Origin: CAVSCR01 sp963726575 | GTDB lineage: Bacteria; Actinomycetota; Actinomycetes; JAHEKZ01 | Direction: 5' to 3' | DNA: 64,000 nucleotides | NCBI GenBank assembly: GCA_963726575.1 | Contig: CAVSCR010000005.1 | Span: forward strand, 558,001 to 622,000 | In this document: positions 9,958-19,050 of the stretch, piece by piece | Layout: each line of letters begins with the position of its first letter | How positions within the stretch are numbered: the first letter of the stretch is position 1 | The notes under the pieces: generated by a model | Database searches by the model: none | What the model was told of the DNA's origin: nothing | Seen by the model: only the letters and a program-made list of their open reading frames with translations | Program-made: the position numbers and the translations under genes

Positions 9958-12353
9958 CCGGCCAGATCCGGCTGACGATCGCCGCAGCGATCGCCACGAC
10001 GTTGGCCAGCTTGTCGCTCACTCCGGTACTCGTGTCCGGCCCTTGGGCGGGACCTGTGTTCGCGGTGATCTTGGTGGTGGCGGTGACCGCCTCAACCATG
10101 CGCTACCTGCACGCGCCGCGTTGGTCGGTGGTTGCGGTACCCACTGCATCGTTGGTGCTGTTGTTCACGCTGTTGTTCGCTCACGGCGTCGCCACTCTTG
10201 GGATCCTCCCCGGTCCGGCGGTGTGGCGGTCGCTGGAGGCGACGGTCCGGTCCGGCAGCGATGTGTTGTGGGCCCAGGCGCCGCCGGTGACCGCCACACG
10301 CGGAGTGACGCTGATCATGGCCAGTGCCGTGGCGGTGGTCGCCGTGGCCGTCGATGCCCTGGGCGTCACGTTCCGCCATGCAGCGTTCGCCGGTCTGCCT
10401 CTGCTGTTGCTGTACCTGATTCCGTCTGCGGTGATCCCCGGCGGCGCTCCCTGGCTGCTGTTCGCCCTGACAGCAACCGGCTGGCTCATCTTGCTCGTCG
10501 CCGACAGTCGCGACAGCCTGCGTCGATGGGGCCGGACGTTGAGCATGCGCCAGATGGCCAACGGCAGCAGCCCGGTGGACGTGGCGCTCGGGTCGAGCAG
10601 CCGACGCATCGGAGCGGTGGCGGTGGTGACGGCGATCCTGGTGCCGCTGGCGGTGCCGTTCCTCAGCGACGGCGTCTTCGGACGTGGCTCCGGGGACGGC
10701 CCTCGGGGCACCTCCGGGGGGTCGATCGGCCAGACCGGGGGCCTCGACCCCGTCGCGGCGCTGCGTCGCGACCTCACGCTGCCGGCCGACGGGCCGGTGT
10801 TCTCCTACACCACCAACGACGACAGCCCGGCGTACTTCCGGTCGGCGACCTTGACGACGTACGCCGACTCGAAGTGGACCCCCGGCATCGCCAACCCGGT
10901 GCTCGTGCCGATCGGACAGACGCAGTTCACGCTGGCCAACAGCGTGGTGCCGAGCCCGGCGAACCTGGGCGCACAGCAGGTGGTCACCAGGATCAAGGTG
11001 GAGCCCACCTACAACGACCAGCGCCTGCCGCTGCCGCTGACGGCGACAGCTGTCAGCAACGCCGGTGACAACTGGGAGTACGACGCCGTCACCGACGACG
11101 TGGTGGGCGTCGATCCGAGCCGAACCACCGCGGGGCTGAACTACGCCGTCGTCAGCTCCGACCTGGCGCCGACACCGCGGCAGCTGCGCGCGTCGACCTC
11201 GCAGGGGTCCTCGACCGGCCACGGCGCTGCGCTGGGCGCCGGCGCCGGGGCGTTGACGGCGGTGCCCGACCAGACCAGGCAAGAGCTGCAGCCCTACCTC
11301 GATGCACTGGGCACGCACCCGACGGACTTCGACCAGGCCCTGGCCATCCAGGACTGGCTGAGCACGCGGTTCCGCTACAGCCTGGCACCGGCAGCGAGCC
11401 CGACGACCAGCGACGACCTCGTCCAGTTCCTCAACGCCAAGTCCGGCTACTGCCAGCAGTTCGCGGCCGTCATGGCCCTGATGGCACGGATGAGCGGGAT
11501 CCCCGCGCGCGTCGCAGTGGGCTTCACCCCTGGCACCCCCGTCGGCCACGGGTCGGACAAGAGGTGGCAGGTCACCTGGCATGACGCACATGCGTGGCCG
11601 GAGCTGTGGTTCCCGAACATCGGCTGGATGCGGTTCGAGCCGACACCGTCCGGACAGGGGGGCCTCGGAGCCGGTCTGCCGCCCTACGCCGTGCAGAAGA
11701 TCATCCCAAGTACCGGAGGCGGACACGGCACCAAGCCCACCGTCAAGCCCCCAGGGGCGACCACAGGCGTCGATCGCCGTGTTGACGGAGGTACCCCCGG
11801 CGCTAATGTGCCGGCGCCAGCCGAGCCGTTCAACTGGACGCCGTGGGTGCTGCTCACCGTTGGGGTCACTGTCGTGCTGCTGCTGCTGCCCGCGCTCACC
11901 CGACGCCGCGTGCGGGCACAGCGTCGCCGCGAGACGGATCCGCGACGCGCAGTCGAGGCGGCCTGGGCCGAGGTGATCGACACGGCCACCGATCTGGATC
12001 TGGAGCCGCTGGACGTGGAGTCCCCGCGCGACCTGGCGGCTCGGCTTCGCCGCGAGGGCGGCATCACCTCAGCGGTGGTGCCGCCGATGACGCGGCTGGC
12101 CCGCGCGGTGGAGCGCAACCGCTACGCCAAGGACCCCGGGACGATTGACGATCCGTGGGGCGACGCGCGAAGCGTGTGCGACGCGTTGATCAGCTTCGCC
12201 GGTCAGCGACGCGCCAGGGTCGCGACGTGGTGGCCCGCGTCGGGGCGGGAGCACTTGAGGCGGCGGTGGCGGGCCGCAACCGACCGGGTGGATCTGGTAC
12301 AGGACCGAGCAACAGCGCGGACCAGGCGGCGGCCCGGCACGTCACACGCCTGA
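9954..12353 (+). CDS. TgpA-like membrane transglutaminase (DUF3488/DUF4129)
   Basis: 799 residues. N-terminal multi-helix membrane domain (about 8-230, DUF3488-like), an extracytoplasmic region with a transglutaminase-like catalytic core (Cys500 in SGYCQQFAAVMALMARMSG, His546 in WHDAHAWPELW, followed by FEPTP), a membrane helix near 625-645, and a cytoplasmic DUF4129-like tail. The usual DPTP aspartate is read here as Glu. Forms an operon with moxR and DUF58; the ATG overlaps the DUF58 stop. Probably an envelope protein of protease or transglutaminase type; substrate unknown. Confidence 0.9.
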   Translation: MTGQIRLTIAAAIATTLASLSLTPVLVSGPWAGPVFAVILVVAVTASTMRYLHAPRWSVVAVPTASLVLLFTLLFAHGVATLGILPGPAVWRSLEATVRSGSDVLWAQAPPVTATRGVTLIMASAVAVVAVAVDALGVTFRHAAFAGLPLLLLYLIPSAVIPGGAPWLLFALTATGWLILLVADSRDSLRRWGRTLSMRQMANGSSPVDVALGSSSRRIGAVAVVTAILVPLAVPFLSDGVFGRGSGDGPRGTSGGSIGQTGGLDPVAALRRDLTLPADGPVFSYTTNDDSPAYFRSATLTTYADSKWTPGIANPVLVPIGQTQFTLANSVVPSPANLGAQQVVTRIKVEPTYNDQRLPLPLTATAVSNAGDNWEYDAVTDDVVGVDPSRTTAGLNYAVVSSDLAPTPRQLRASTSQGSSTGHGAALGAGAGALTAVPDQTRQELQPYLDALGTHPTDFDQALAIQDWLSTRFRYSLAPAASPTTSDDLVQFLNAKSGYCQQFAAVMALMARMSGIPARVAVGFTPGTPVGHGSDKRWQVTWHDAHAWPELWFPNIGWMRFEPTPSGQGGLGAGLPPYAVQKIIPSTGGGHGTKPTVKPPGATTGVDRRVDGGTPGANVPAPAEPFNWTPWVLLTVGVTVVLLLLPALTRRRVRAQRRRETDPRRAVEAAWAEVIDTATDLDLEPLDVESPRDLAARLRREGGITSAVVPPMTRLARAVERNRYAKDPGTIDDPWGDARSVCDALISFAGQRRARVATWWPASGREHLRRRWRAATDRVDLVQDRATARTRRRPGTSHA

Positions 12354-12364
12354 GGTCGGTCGGC

Positions 12365-12754
12365 TCACTCGCCTTCGCGGCGACGGTCCCAGCGTTGCTC
12401 CAGCCGGTCCATGAAGCCGCCGCGGCTGCTCTTGGGACGACTGGCAGCCGGACGTCCGGGCGCGGCACCTTTGGCGCCGGCCGCAGTGTTCGCGGCAGGT
12501 CGGTGGATGGCGTACCACGCGCCGATCAGCATCACCATGAAACCGATGACGCCGAGTCCCCAGAACGGCGTCATCACACCGGCCAGCAGCAGACCGAGGC
12601 CGGCCAGGATGCCGAGAATGCCGAGGATCAATCGCCGGCGGTCGGCCGGTCGCAACGAGGAGCCACGCAGCGTCGAGGCCAGCTTCGGGTCCTCGGCATA
12701 CAGCGCCTTCTCCATCTGCTCGAGCAGGCGCTGCTCATGCTCGGAGAGCGGCAC
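12365..12754 (-). CDS. DUF3040 small membrane protein
   Basis: 129 residues from GTG 12754, which gives the family N-terminus MPLSEHEQRLLEQMEKAL and follows an AGGAGG. The longer frame from 12793 lacks this. Two short membrane helices (about 44-62 and 65-83) separate an acidic helical N-terminus from a Pro/Ala/Arg-rich tail. DUF3040 proteins are common in Actinomycetota and of unknown role. Convergent with the transglutaminase gene, 11 bp apart. Confidence 0.88.
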   Translation of the reverse strand: MPLSEHEQRLLEQMEKALYAEDPKLASTLRGSSLRPADRRRLILGILGILAGLGLLLAGVMTPFWGLGVIGFMVMLIGAWYAIHRPAANTAAGAKGAAPGRPAASRPKSSRGGFMDRLEQRWDRRREGE

Positions 12755-12877
12755 GGCTCCTCCTCGCAGGTCGGCGACCGCGGTTGCGGTCACTCACAGG
12801 ATAAGCACCGTTGGCGCCCGGCGAAACCCGGACTCCCTGAGCCCATCATCGGCAGTCCCGAGGGCGGGCCTTATGAA

Positions 12878-14149
12878 TCATCCGGTTCTGCCCCCGGGAG
12901 GCTCCGGCTCGGGCGGATCTGGGACCAGGGCGGCGGGCCGGACGGCGGCCGCGCCGAACCGCGCCGTGGCCCGGTCGACGGCTTGTTCGGCCTCCCGCCA
13001 GCCACGATCCCGCTCGCCCAGACTGAGCTGGCGGGCCACCTCGTCGGCCTCCACGAGACCCTCGACCCGCACCCCGACCAACCGGATCCTGGCCCGGTCG
13101 AGGCGCAGGGCCGAGTACAGGCCCAGGGCCGCGGCGTAGACCTCACGGGCCACATCGGTGGGCTGGTGCAGCGTGCGGGCCCGGGTGATGGTGGTGAAGT
13201 TGGCGAACCGCACCTTGATGCTCACGGTGCGCCCGGCCACCGCACCGGCGCGCAGCCGCGCAGCCACCCGCTCGGACAGTCGCAGCAGCTCCCGGCGGAT
13301 CACGTCGGGGTCGTCCACGTCTACGTCGAAGGTCTCTTCGGCACCCATGCTCTTGTCCGGCTCGTGCGGGACGACGCTGCGCTCGTCACGGCCCCACGCC
13401 AGGGCGGCCAGGTGTCGACCGACGGCGGGTCCCAGCGCGCGTTCGAGCGTCCCGACCGGGGTATGGGCGAGGTCACCGACCGTACGCAAACCCAACCGCT
13501 GCAAGGTGTCCTCGGTCTTGTCACCGACACCCCACAACGCTGCGACCGGCAACGGGTGCAGGAAGCTGATCACCTCATCACTGGGCACGACGAGCAGACC
13601 ATCGGGTTTGGCGCGCGACGACGCCAGCTTCGCCACGAACTTCGACGGCCCGACTCCCACCGAGCACGTGATGCCCTGCTCGTCGGCGATCCGCGCGCGG
13701 ATCGCCTCACCGATCGTCGCCGGAGAGCCGAGGCGACGGATCGCGCCGGAGACGTCGAGGAACGCCTCGTCCAACGACAGCGGTTCGTAGCGCGGGGTGA
13801 TCGAGGCGAACACCGCCATCACACTGTCGGAGATCCGCGCGTAGTCCTGGTGGTGTGGTTCCAGGATCACCGCCTTGGGGCACAACCGGCGCGCCCGCGT
13901 CATGGGCATGGCTGCATGGATGCCGTACGTGCGCGCCTCGTAGGTGGCCGACAGGACGACGCCGCGTGGTCCACCGCCGACCACAACGGGATGGCCGACC
14001 AGATCCGGACGCCGGAGCAGTTCCACCGACGCGTAGAACGCGTCCATGTCGACGTGCAGGATCGGACACCCGGAGTCGTCGCGCGGACCGGTGCCTGAGC
14101 GGGGAGACGCACCGAGCGGTCCGGTGCGGTGCAGCTGCTTACGAGACAT
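12878..14149 (-). CDS. dinB: DNA polymerase IV (DinB), Y-family translesion polymerase
   Basis: 423 residues. Catalytic acids intact: DMDAFYASVE at 34-43 and SLDEAFLD at 125-132, so this is a real polymerase and not an ImuB-type inactive homologue. VVVGGG, YEARTYGIHAAMP and the helix-hairpin-helix region follow. A QLSL sequence near residue 370 could be the clamp-binding peptide. Starts 20 nt after the dnaE2 stop on the same strand, so it is probably the last cistron of the LexA-boxed operon beginning at DUF6504. Polymerase motifs and length are normal. Confidence 0.95.
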   Translation of the reverse strand: MSRKQLHRTGPLGASPRSGTGPRDDSGCPILHVDMDAFYASVELLRRPDLVGHPVVVGGGPRGVVLSATYEARTYGIHAAMPMTRARRLCPKAVILEPHHQDYARISDSVMAVFASITPRYEPLSLDEAFLDVSGAIRRLGSPATIGEAIRARIADEQGITCSVGVGPSKFVAKLASSRAKPDGLLVVPSDEVISFLHPLPVAALWGVGDKTEDTLQRLGLRTVGDLAHTPVGTLERALGPAVGRHLAALAWGRDERSVVPHEPDKSMGAEETFDVDVDDPDVIRRELLRLSERVAARLRAGAVAGRTVSIKVRFANFTTITRARTLHQPTDVAREVYAAALGLYSALRLDRARIRLVGVRVEGLVEADEVARQLSLGERDRGWREAEQAVDRATARFGAAAVRPAALVPDPPEPEPPGGRTG

Positions 14150-14169
14150 CGGGTCTCATTGTGCTGCCC

Positions 14170-17100
14170 TCATGGGCCAGAACTTCCCGGGCTGGCATGC
14201 CACAGCCGGCGCGGCGGCACACCGCGGGAGGTGTCGTCGCCTGCGGGCTTGATATCGGCGTAGGGCGACTGCCGGAACCCGCTGGGATGCACCAGGACCC
14301 GACGTCGCCCCATGCCACCGGCACTGCTCGGAGTACGCACCACGACCGGCCTGGTCGAGCGGCTGTCGGCGGCCCCGGCCACAGCGTCGTCGGTCGCCGG
14401 TGCTGGGGCCGGGTCGACCGCCCCGACGCCGAAGCCCACGGGTTCAGTGGCGAGCAGGTGGTGGACCGCGGCCAGCCCCTCGGCCTGCCAGATCTGATGG
14501 ACCTCCGTCAGCTCCCAGCACCCGGTGGCCCGTAACGACAGACCACGCGGTCCGGTGCGCCGGATCTCGCCACGGACCAGCAACAGCCAGGAGTGGAACA
14601 ACGTGGCGGCGTACGGGCCCTGGGCATCTTCGAAGAACGTGGCGTCGACCGGCCCCGTGGCGTCGTCGAGGGTGAGGAAGACCACCCGCCGCCCGGATCG
14701 GATCGGTGGCGTCTGGGTGGCCACCTTGACGCCGGCGACCAGTACCTCGGCCCTGCTGCGCCGGGTCAACAGCTCCTGGGCACGCGTCACCGACAACGCC
14801 TCGAGCAAGGGGACGTAGAAGTCCATGACGTGGTGGCTGGCGTCCAGCCCGAGCACCTCGAGCTCGGCGCGCACCTGTTCGGCCTGGGTCATCTCGGGCA
14901 GCCCGGACGGTTCGGTGTCGACGGCAACCAGGTCGAGGCTGAGCTGCATCGGAGGCGGGGTCCCCTCCGCGACCCGGACGGCCGGTGCGCGGTGCCAGCG
15001 GTCGAGCTCGGCCACCTGCAGCAGCAGGTCGCGTCGGGTCACCCGGTCACGGCGACGTACCGGGACACCCGAACCGATCCCGTACACGGTGTCGAACGCG
15101 CCAGCCACGACCAGCCGCTCGACCACGGGACGGGAGGCCGCAGCACGGTGCCAGAAGTCGACCAGTGACCGGTAGGGACGACCGGCGACGATGCGTCGTG
15201 TCTCCGCGTCGTTGATCCCCGAGACGTCGGACAACGACAACCGGATGCCGTACCCACGCGCATCGGGAAGTGCGGGATGGTCGGGTACCCCACGTGGTGC
15301 GCGCTGTTCGGCGGTGAGGCCGGTGAGCTGGCCGAGGATCCGCGGTGGTGGCTCGTCGTGCGCCACCACGCGTTCGACGCGGTAGGTGAGGTCGCTGGCA
15401 TTGACGTCCAGCGGGAGTACCGCGATGCCGAACTGACGGGCGTCGTCCAGGATCAAACGCTTGGGGTACATACCCGGGTCGTGGGTGAGCACCCCGGCGA
15501 GAAAGGCGGCCGGGTGGTGCGCCTTCAACCAGGCCGACTGGTACGTGGGCAGGGCGAACGCCGCTGCGTGTGCCTTGCAGAAACCGAACGAGGCGAAGGC
15601 GCGCAACACCTCCCACACCTTCTCGACGATCGGTAAGGAGTACCCACGTCGTAACGCGCGCGGGTAGAACCACTCCCGAGTCTCCGCCTGGCCATCGGGA
15701 TCGCCCAGCGCACGGCGTTGCTCGTCGGCTTGCGCGAGTGAGCATCCGGTGAACGTCGTGATGATCTGCAACACCTGCTCGTGGAACACCACTACGCCGT
15801 AGGTCTCCCCCAGCACCGGCTCGAGGTCGGGGTGCAGGTACTCCGGGTCCGACCAGCCCTGCCGGGCGCGCAGGAACGGGGTGACCATGTCGGACTTCAC
15901 CGGTCCGGGACGGAACAACGAGATGTCGACGATGAGGTCGTCGAAGGTCTCCGGCGCGAACTTGCCGACCAGCTCGCGTTGCCCAGGTGACTCGATCTGG
16001 AAGCACCCCAACGTGTGGGTGGAACGGATCAGGTCGAACGTGACCGGGTCGTCGAGCGGAATGGCATCGAGGTCGGGTGCGCACACCTCGCCGTCGACTC
16101 GGGCGATCTCGGTGACCGCGTAGGCCATGGACGACTGCATCCGGATCCCGAGGACGTCGAGCTTGAGCAACCCCAGGTGTTCCACGTCGTCCTTGTCGAA
16201 CTGGCTCATCGGAAACCCGAGAGCACTGGCCTCGACGGGGGTGCGGTCGAGCAGCGTGGCATCGGACAGCAACACCCCGCACGGGTGGACCGCGAGGTGG
16301 CGCGGCAGCCCATCGAGCCGTTCGACCAGCTCGAACAGCACGTCGATCCGGCTGCCTGGCTCGGCAGCCAACGCAGCGATCCCGCTGGAGCGCAGCTCGG
16401 GCAGCTCCCGCAACGCGTTGCGGGCATCACGGGCGCGAATGTGCGGGAACGCCTTGGCCAGGACGTCGATCTCACCAGGTGGCAACGCGAGTGCGGCGCC
16501 CACGTCGCGGATCGCATGACGCACCCGGTAGGTGTCGGTCATCGAGACACAGGCGCATCGGTCGGTGCCGAACTTCGCCAGGATGTTCTCGTAGATCTCG
16601 GTACGACGTGCGGACTCGACGTCGACGTCGATGTCGGGAAGTGCCTGACGTCGGTCGGACAGGAAACGTTCGAAGACCAGGCCATGACGCAACGGGTCGA
16701 CCCCGGAGATCCCCAATGCATAGGTGACCAGCGAGCCGGCTCCCGACCCGCGAGCCGCCACGCGGACCCCGAGATCGCGGATCAGGTCACACACGTCGGC
16801 GACGGTGAGGAAGTACGTGGGGTAGCGCAGGCGGGCGATGACGCCGAGCTCGGCGTCGAGCCGTTCCCTTACCGACGAGGTGTCCGGCAGACCGCGTCGG
16901 GCCAATCCCGCCTCGCAGCGCTGCCGCAGGACCGCGTCGCCGGACCGGCCGGACCGGTCGAGCTGGCCGAGCTCGGGGAAGTGCACCTCACCGATGCCGA
17001 GGTCGGTACGCGGGTCGAGGGCACAGGCCTCGGCAAGGCGACGAGTGGCGGCCAACAGCGTCCGCACACCACTGCTCCCCGTGCCGGAGCTCTCACTGGT

Positions 17101-17973
17101 CCCGGCCGCGGCCACCACGGCCTGCGCCACCTGTGTCATCTGCGGCCCCGATTTCAGGTACCCCTCGCCGGTGCGCCGGTCGACATGGCGCAGGTCCAGC
17201 GGCACCAGCCGACGGGTGGCGTCGAGCACGTCGGCCACCGGAGCATCGTCGCGCTGCGCGTAACGCACCGCGTTGGCCAGCACCGGGGCCACCTGTTCCT
17301 CGTGGGCCAGTCGCAACAGCCGGGCCGCGAACGACACCGAGTACCCCGTGGGGTCGGCACCGAGATGGCACACCACCACGATCCGTAGTGCATCGGCGGG
17401 AAGCCGGGACCGCCAGGCGCGCAGCCGGACCGCGGCATCGGGCATGCGACGAGCCGCCACCGCTTGGCCGACGTCGGAGTCAGGACCGAGCAGCACGACG
17501 AGCCCGCCGGACGGCACGGCCGCTGCGGTTGCTGCCGACGTGATCAGGTGCTGACTGCTGACCGGCTGACCACGCTCGCCCGCGGCGTGGGTGGCCGAGA
17601 TCAACCGGCACAGCGCGGCGTAGCCGACGCGGCCCTGCGCCAGCACCGTGACCCGGGGCAGACGGAGGTCTCGACTGGTGCCACCAGCCGCCGGGGTACG
17701 CCGGCCCCGCGCGGCGCTGGCACGTGCGCTGGCACGGTTCGGCGACGGGTCGGGGCCCAGGGCCAGGTCGGTTCCGACGATGGGAGCGATCCCCACCTGT
17801 TGGCAGGCCAGCGCGAACTTGACCACCCCCCGCACTCCGTCCCGGTCGGTCAGCGCGAGCAGGTCCATACCGTGCGCGGCGGCGGCGCTGACCAGGGCCT
17901 CGGGGTGGGACGCACCGTGTCGTAACGAGTAGCCGGAGGCGACCTGCAGGTGGGCGAAGGAGTCGGTGGGCAT
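14170..17973 (-). CDS. dnaE2: DnaE2, error-prone DNA polymerase III alpha subunit (ImuC)
   Basis: 1267 residues from ATG 17973 (MPTDSFAHLQ); the open frame continues upstream but reads through the HEPN gene. The PHP domain has HLQVASGYS instead of the HLHVHTEYS of replicative DnaE1, as in DnaE2. Catalytic aspartates PDIDVDVE at about 446. GMYPKRLILDDAR and VLPLDVNASDL are DnaE2 hallmarks. QLSLDL near residue 1010 resembles a clamp-binding motif. Longer than the usual DnaE2 (about 1080), with low-complexity insertions after residue 65 and near the C-terminus. Makes mutagenic bypass synthesis after damage. Confidence 0.95.
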   Translation of the reverse strand: MPTDSFAHLQVASGYSLRHGASHPEALVSAAAAHGMDLLALTDRDGVRGVVKFALACQQVGIAPIVGTDLALGPDPSPNRASARASAARGRRTPAAGGTSRDLRLPRVTVLAQGRVGYAALCRLISATHAAGERGQPVSSQHLITSAATAAAVPSGGLVVLLGPDSDVGQAVAARRMPDAAVRLRAWRSRLPADALRIVVVCHLGADPTGYSVSFAARLLRLAHEEQVAPVLANAVRYAQRDDAPVADVLDATRRLVPLDLRHVDRRTGEGYLKSGPQMTQVAQAVVAAAGTSESSGTGSSGVRTLLAATRRLAEACALDPRTDLGIGEVHFPELGQLDRSGRSGDAVLRQRCEAGLARRGLPDTSSVRERLDAELGVIARLRYPTYFLTVADVCDLIRDLGVRVAARGSGAGSLVTYALGISGVDPLRHGLVFERFLSDRRQALPDIDVDVESARRTEIYENILAKFGTDRCACVSMTDTYRVRHAIRDVGAALALPPGEIDVLAKAFPHIRARDARNALRELPELRSSGIAALAAEPGSRIDVLFELVERLDGLPRHLAVHPCGVLLSDATLLDRTPVEASALGFPMSQFDKDDVEHLGLLKLDVLGIRMQSSMAYAVTEIARVDGEVCAPDLDAIPLDDPVTFDLIRSTHTLGCFQIESPGQRELVGKFAPETFDDLIVDISLFRPGPVKSDMVTPFLRARQGWSDPEYLHPDLEPVLGETYGVVVFHEQVLQIITTFTGCSLAQADEQRRALGDPDGQAETREWFYPRALRRGYSLPIVEKVWEVLRAFASFGFCKAHAAAFALPTYQSAWLKAHHPAAFLAGVLTHDPGMYPKRLILDDARQFGIAVLPLDVNASDLTYRVERVVAHDEPPPRILGQLTGLTAEQRAPRGVPDHPALPDARGYGIRLSLSDVSGINDAETRRIVAGRPYRSLVDFWHRAAASRPVVERLVVAGAFDTVYGIGSGVPVRRRDRVTRRDLLLQVAELDRWHRAPAVRVAEGTPPPMQLSLDLVAVDTEPSGLPEMTQAEQVRAELEVLGLDASHHVMDFYVPLLEALSVTRAQELLTRRSRAEVLVAGVKVATQTPPIRSGRRVVFLTLDDATGPVDATFFEDAQGPYAATLFHSWLLLVRGEIRRTGPRGLSLRATGCWELTEVHQIWQAEGLAAVHHLLATEPVGFGVGAVDPAPAPATDDAVAGAADSRSTRPVVVRTPSSAGGMGRRRVLVHPSGFRQSPYADIKPAGDDTSRGVPPRRLWHASPGSSGP

Positions 17974-17995
17974 CAGCGGTACGGCTCGACGCCGG

Positions 17996-18391
17996 TCAGC
18001 CGACCGTGCGCAACGAGAGGCCCACCTGGTGGTGTCGACCCAGCGTGGTCTCGACCAGCGCGACGAACGTCTCGGCGTCGCGCAACAGGTCGTCGGCGTC
18101 ACGAGTGGTGACGGTCTCGCGGTTGGCGCCCGCAGCGAAGAAGGCGGCCCACTCACCGAGCTCGGGAGCCACCCGACCCAGCAACATCCAGGCGCTGCGC
18201 GGGCCCGCGCCACCGGTGCGCCCGCGCATCGGACGGGTCCGGACCGCGAGGACGGCAGCAGCCGCCCGCAGGGCAGCGACATGGGCACCGACGTAGCGCT
18301 GGTCTGGTCGTTGTTCCAACGCCGCCACGAGCAACGCGGCCCGTGCCGCGCCCAGCAGTTCGGCCACTGACCGAGATGTCACGTCAGCCAT
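17996..18391 (-). CDS. SAV_6107-type HEPN-domain protein
   Basis: 131 residues from ATG 18391 (MADVTSRSVAEL), with GGAGG six to eight nucleotides upstream. All-helical, Ala-rich, ending LETTLGRHHQVGLSLRTVG. It matches the actinobacterial SAV_6107 HEPN family as I remember it, frequently found beside dnaE2; its function is unknown. It lies 22 nt before dnaE2 and after DUF6504 in the damage operon. A longer frame from 18475 would add Thr-Gly-Arg repeats encoded by a 9-bp array, but has no ribosome site. Confidence 0.8.
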   Translation of the reverse strand: MADVTSRSVAELLGAARAALLVAALEQRPDQRYVGAHVAALRAAAAVLAVRTRPMRGRTGGAGPRSAWMLLGRVAPELGEWAAFFAAGANRETVTTRDADDLLRDAETFVALVETTLGRHHQVGLSLRTVG

Positions 18392-18424
18392 GCGCTTCCT
18401 CCAGCGATCGGTCAGCCAGTTGCG

Positions 18425-18469
18425 ATCAGTACGACCAGTGCGGCCAGTGCGGCCAGTGCGGTCAGTCCA
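18425..18469. repeat. 9-bp tandem repeat, five units
   Basis: Units ATCAGTACG, ACCAGTGCG, GCCAGTGCG, GCCAGTGCG, GTCAGTCCA on the plus strand (consensus GCCAGTGCG). It lies between the DUF6504 stop and the HEPN start, extending a few bases into DUF6504. Confidence 0.8.
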
Positions 18470-18716
18470 AGACACGGAGCAGGAGCCAATGGGTGGGGTG
18501 ATGGGTCAGGCTGAGGTCGAACACCCCGCCGCCGGCCTCGACCCGCCAGACCTGACGTTGGCGCTCCTGGACCTGTTCGGTCCGCCACCAGGGCGCCACC
18601 TCCAGCCAGTGGCCGAGGACCTCCGCCACCACGTAGCGCCGACCGCGCCAGCGAAAGACCTGGGGTACGTCGTCGGGGCCGGCGAGCACCTGGATCGGAT
18701 CGGCGAACCGACGCAT
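18462..18716 (-). CDS. DUF6504 family protein
   Basis: 84 residues starting MRRFADPIQVLAG, with a strong GGGAGGGGG upstream. Short beta-rich protein with a Trp-rich core (FRWRGRRYVV, WLEVAPWW, WRVEA). DUF6504 is found with ImuB/DnaE2 genes in Actinomycetota and is of unknown function. It is the first cistron of the damage operon; the LexA box lies about 235 bp upstream. Family assigned by recall of sequence style and by context. Confidence 0.75.
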   Translation of the reverse strand: MRRFADPIQVLAGPDDVPQVFRWRGRRYVVAEVLGHWLEVAPWWRTEQVQERQRQVWRVEAGGGVFDLSLTHHPTHWLLLRVLD

Positions 18717-18878
18717 CCACCGCCCCCTCCCTGGTTCATGACCTTGTTTCCTGGCCCCTTGCCGCTGACCGTGTGCTCACCGCTCCCACCGGCCGCCGGG
18801 GAGGCTTCCCCACCTCACCCGTCAGCCAGGGGAACCACCGGATCGGGGCGGGGGTCGAGACCACCCCGAACCGGTGGA

Positions 18879-18912
18879 CCTTCGGTGTTCCTTCGGTGTT
18901 TCCTTCGGTGCT
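18879..18912. repeat. Three 11-bp repeats in the leader of the damage operon
   Basis: CCTTCGGTGTT at 18879-18889 and 18890-18900, and CCTTCGGTGCT at 18902-18912. On the transcribed strand this reads as three ACCGAAGG blocks in the roughly 250-nt region between the promoter and DUF6504. The rest of 18717-18950 holds no gene I can support. Confidence 0.7.
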
Positions 18913-18951
18913 CCCTCTGGACCCGGTCCGCGAGTTCCGGGCCAGAGGGGT

Positions 18952-18967
18952 TCGAACACTTGTTCGA
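18952..18967. promoter_or_regulatory. LexA (SOS) box, perfect actinobacterial consensus
   Basis: TCGAACACTTGTTCGA, a perfect match to TCGAAC-N4-GTTCGA; the symmetry extends one base on each side (18951-18968). It lies immediately downstream of the promoter at 18979-19008, so LexA would block transcription of DUF6504-HEPN-dnaE2-dinB until DNA damage. Confidence 0.9.
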
Positions 18968-18978
18968 ACGAGGTCCAC

Positions 18979-19008
18979 AGTAAAGCCCGCCACCGACCAG
19001 ACCGTCAA
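18979..19008 (-). promoter_or_regulatory. Promoter of the DUF6504-HEPN-dnaE2-dinB operon
   Basis: Minus strand: -35 TTGACG (19003-19008), 18-nt spacer, -10 TTTACT (18979-18984). The predicted start site falls at the edge of the LexA box. Leader length to DUF6504 is about 250 nt. Confidence 0.6.
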
Positions 19009-19050
19009 GCCCCGATCCGGGGCGGTTCTGGCAGCGACGTCAAAGGGGCG

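Noticed and set aside
14170..18288. Longer DnaE2 reading frame starting at 18288
   Set aside because: The additional N-terminal residues are the antiframe of the HEPN gene; the DnaE2 N-terminus is clear at 17973.
18425..18469. CRISPR-like array
   Set aside because: Nine-base units without spacers; no cas genes anywhere in the window.
18949..18970. GGTTCGAAC resembling a tRNA T-loop
   Set aside because: No acceptor, D or anticodon arms can be drawn around it; the match to the LexA box is perfect.
18736..19008. 90-codon minus-strand ORF across the LexA box
   Set aside because: It begins upstream of the predicted transcription start, spans the promoter and SOS box, and its sequence is low-complexity Arg/Pro/Thr without family features.
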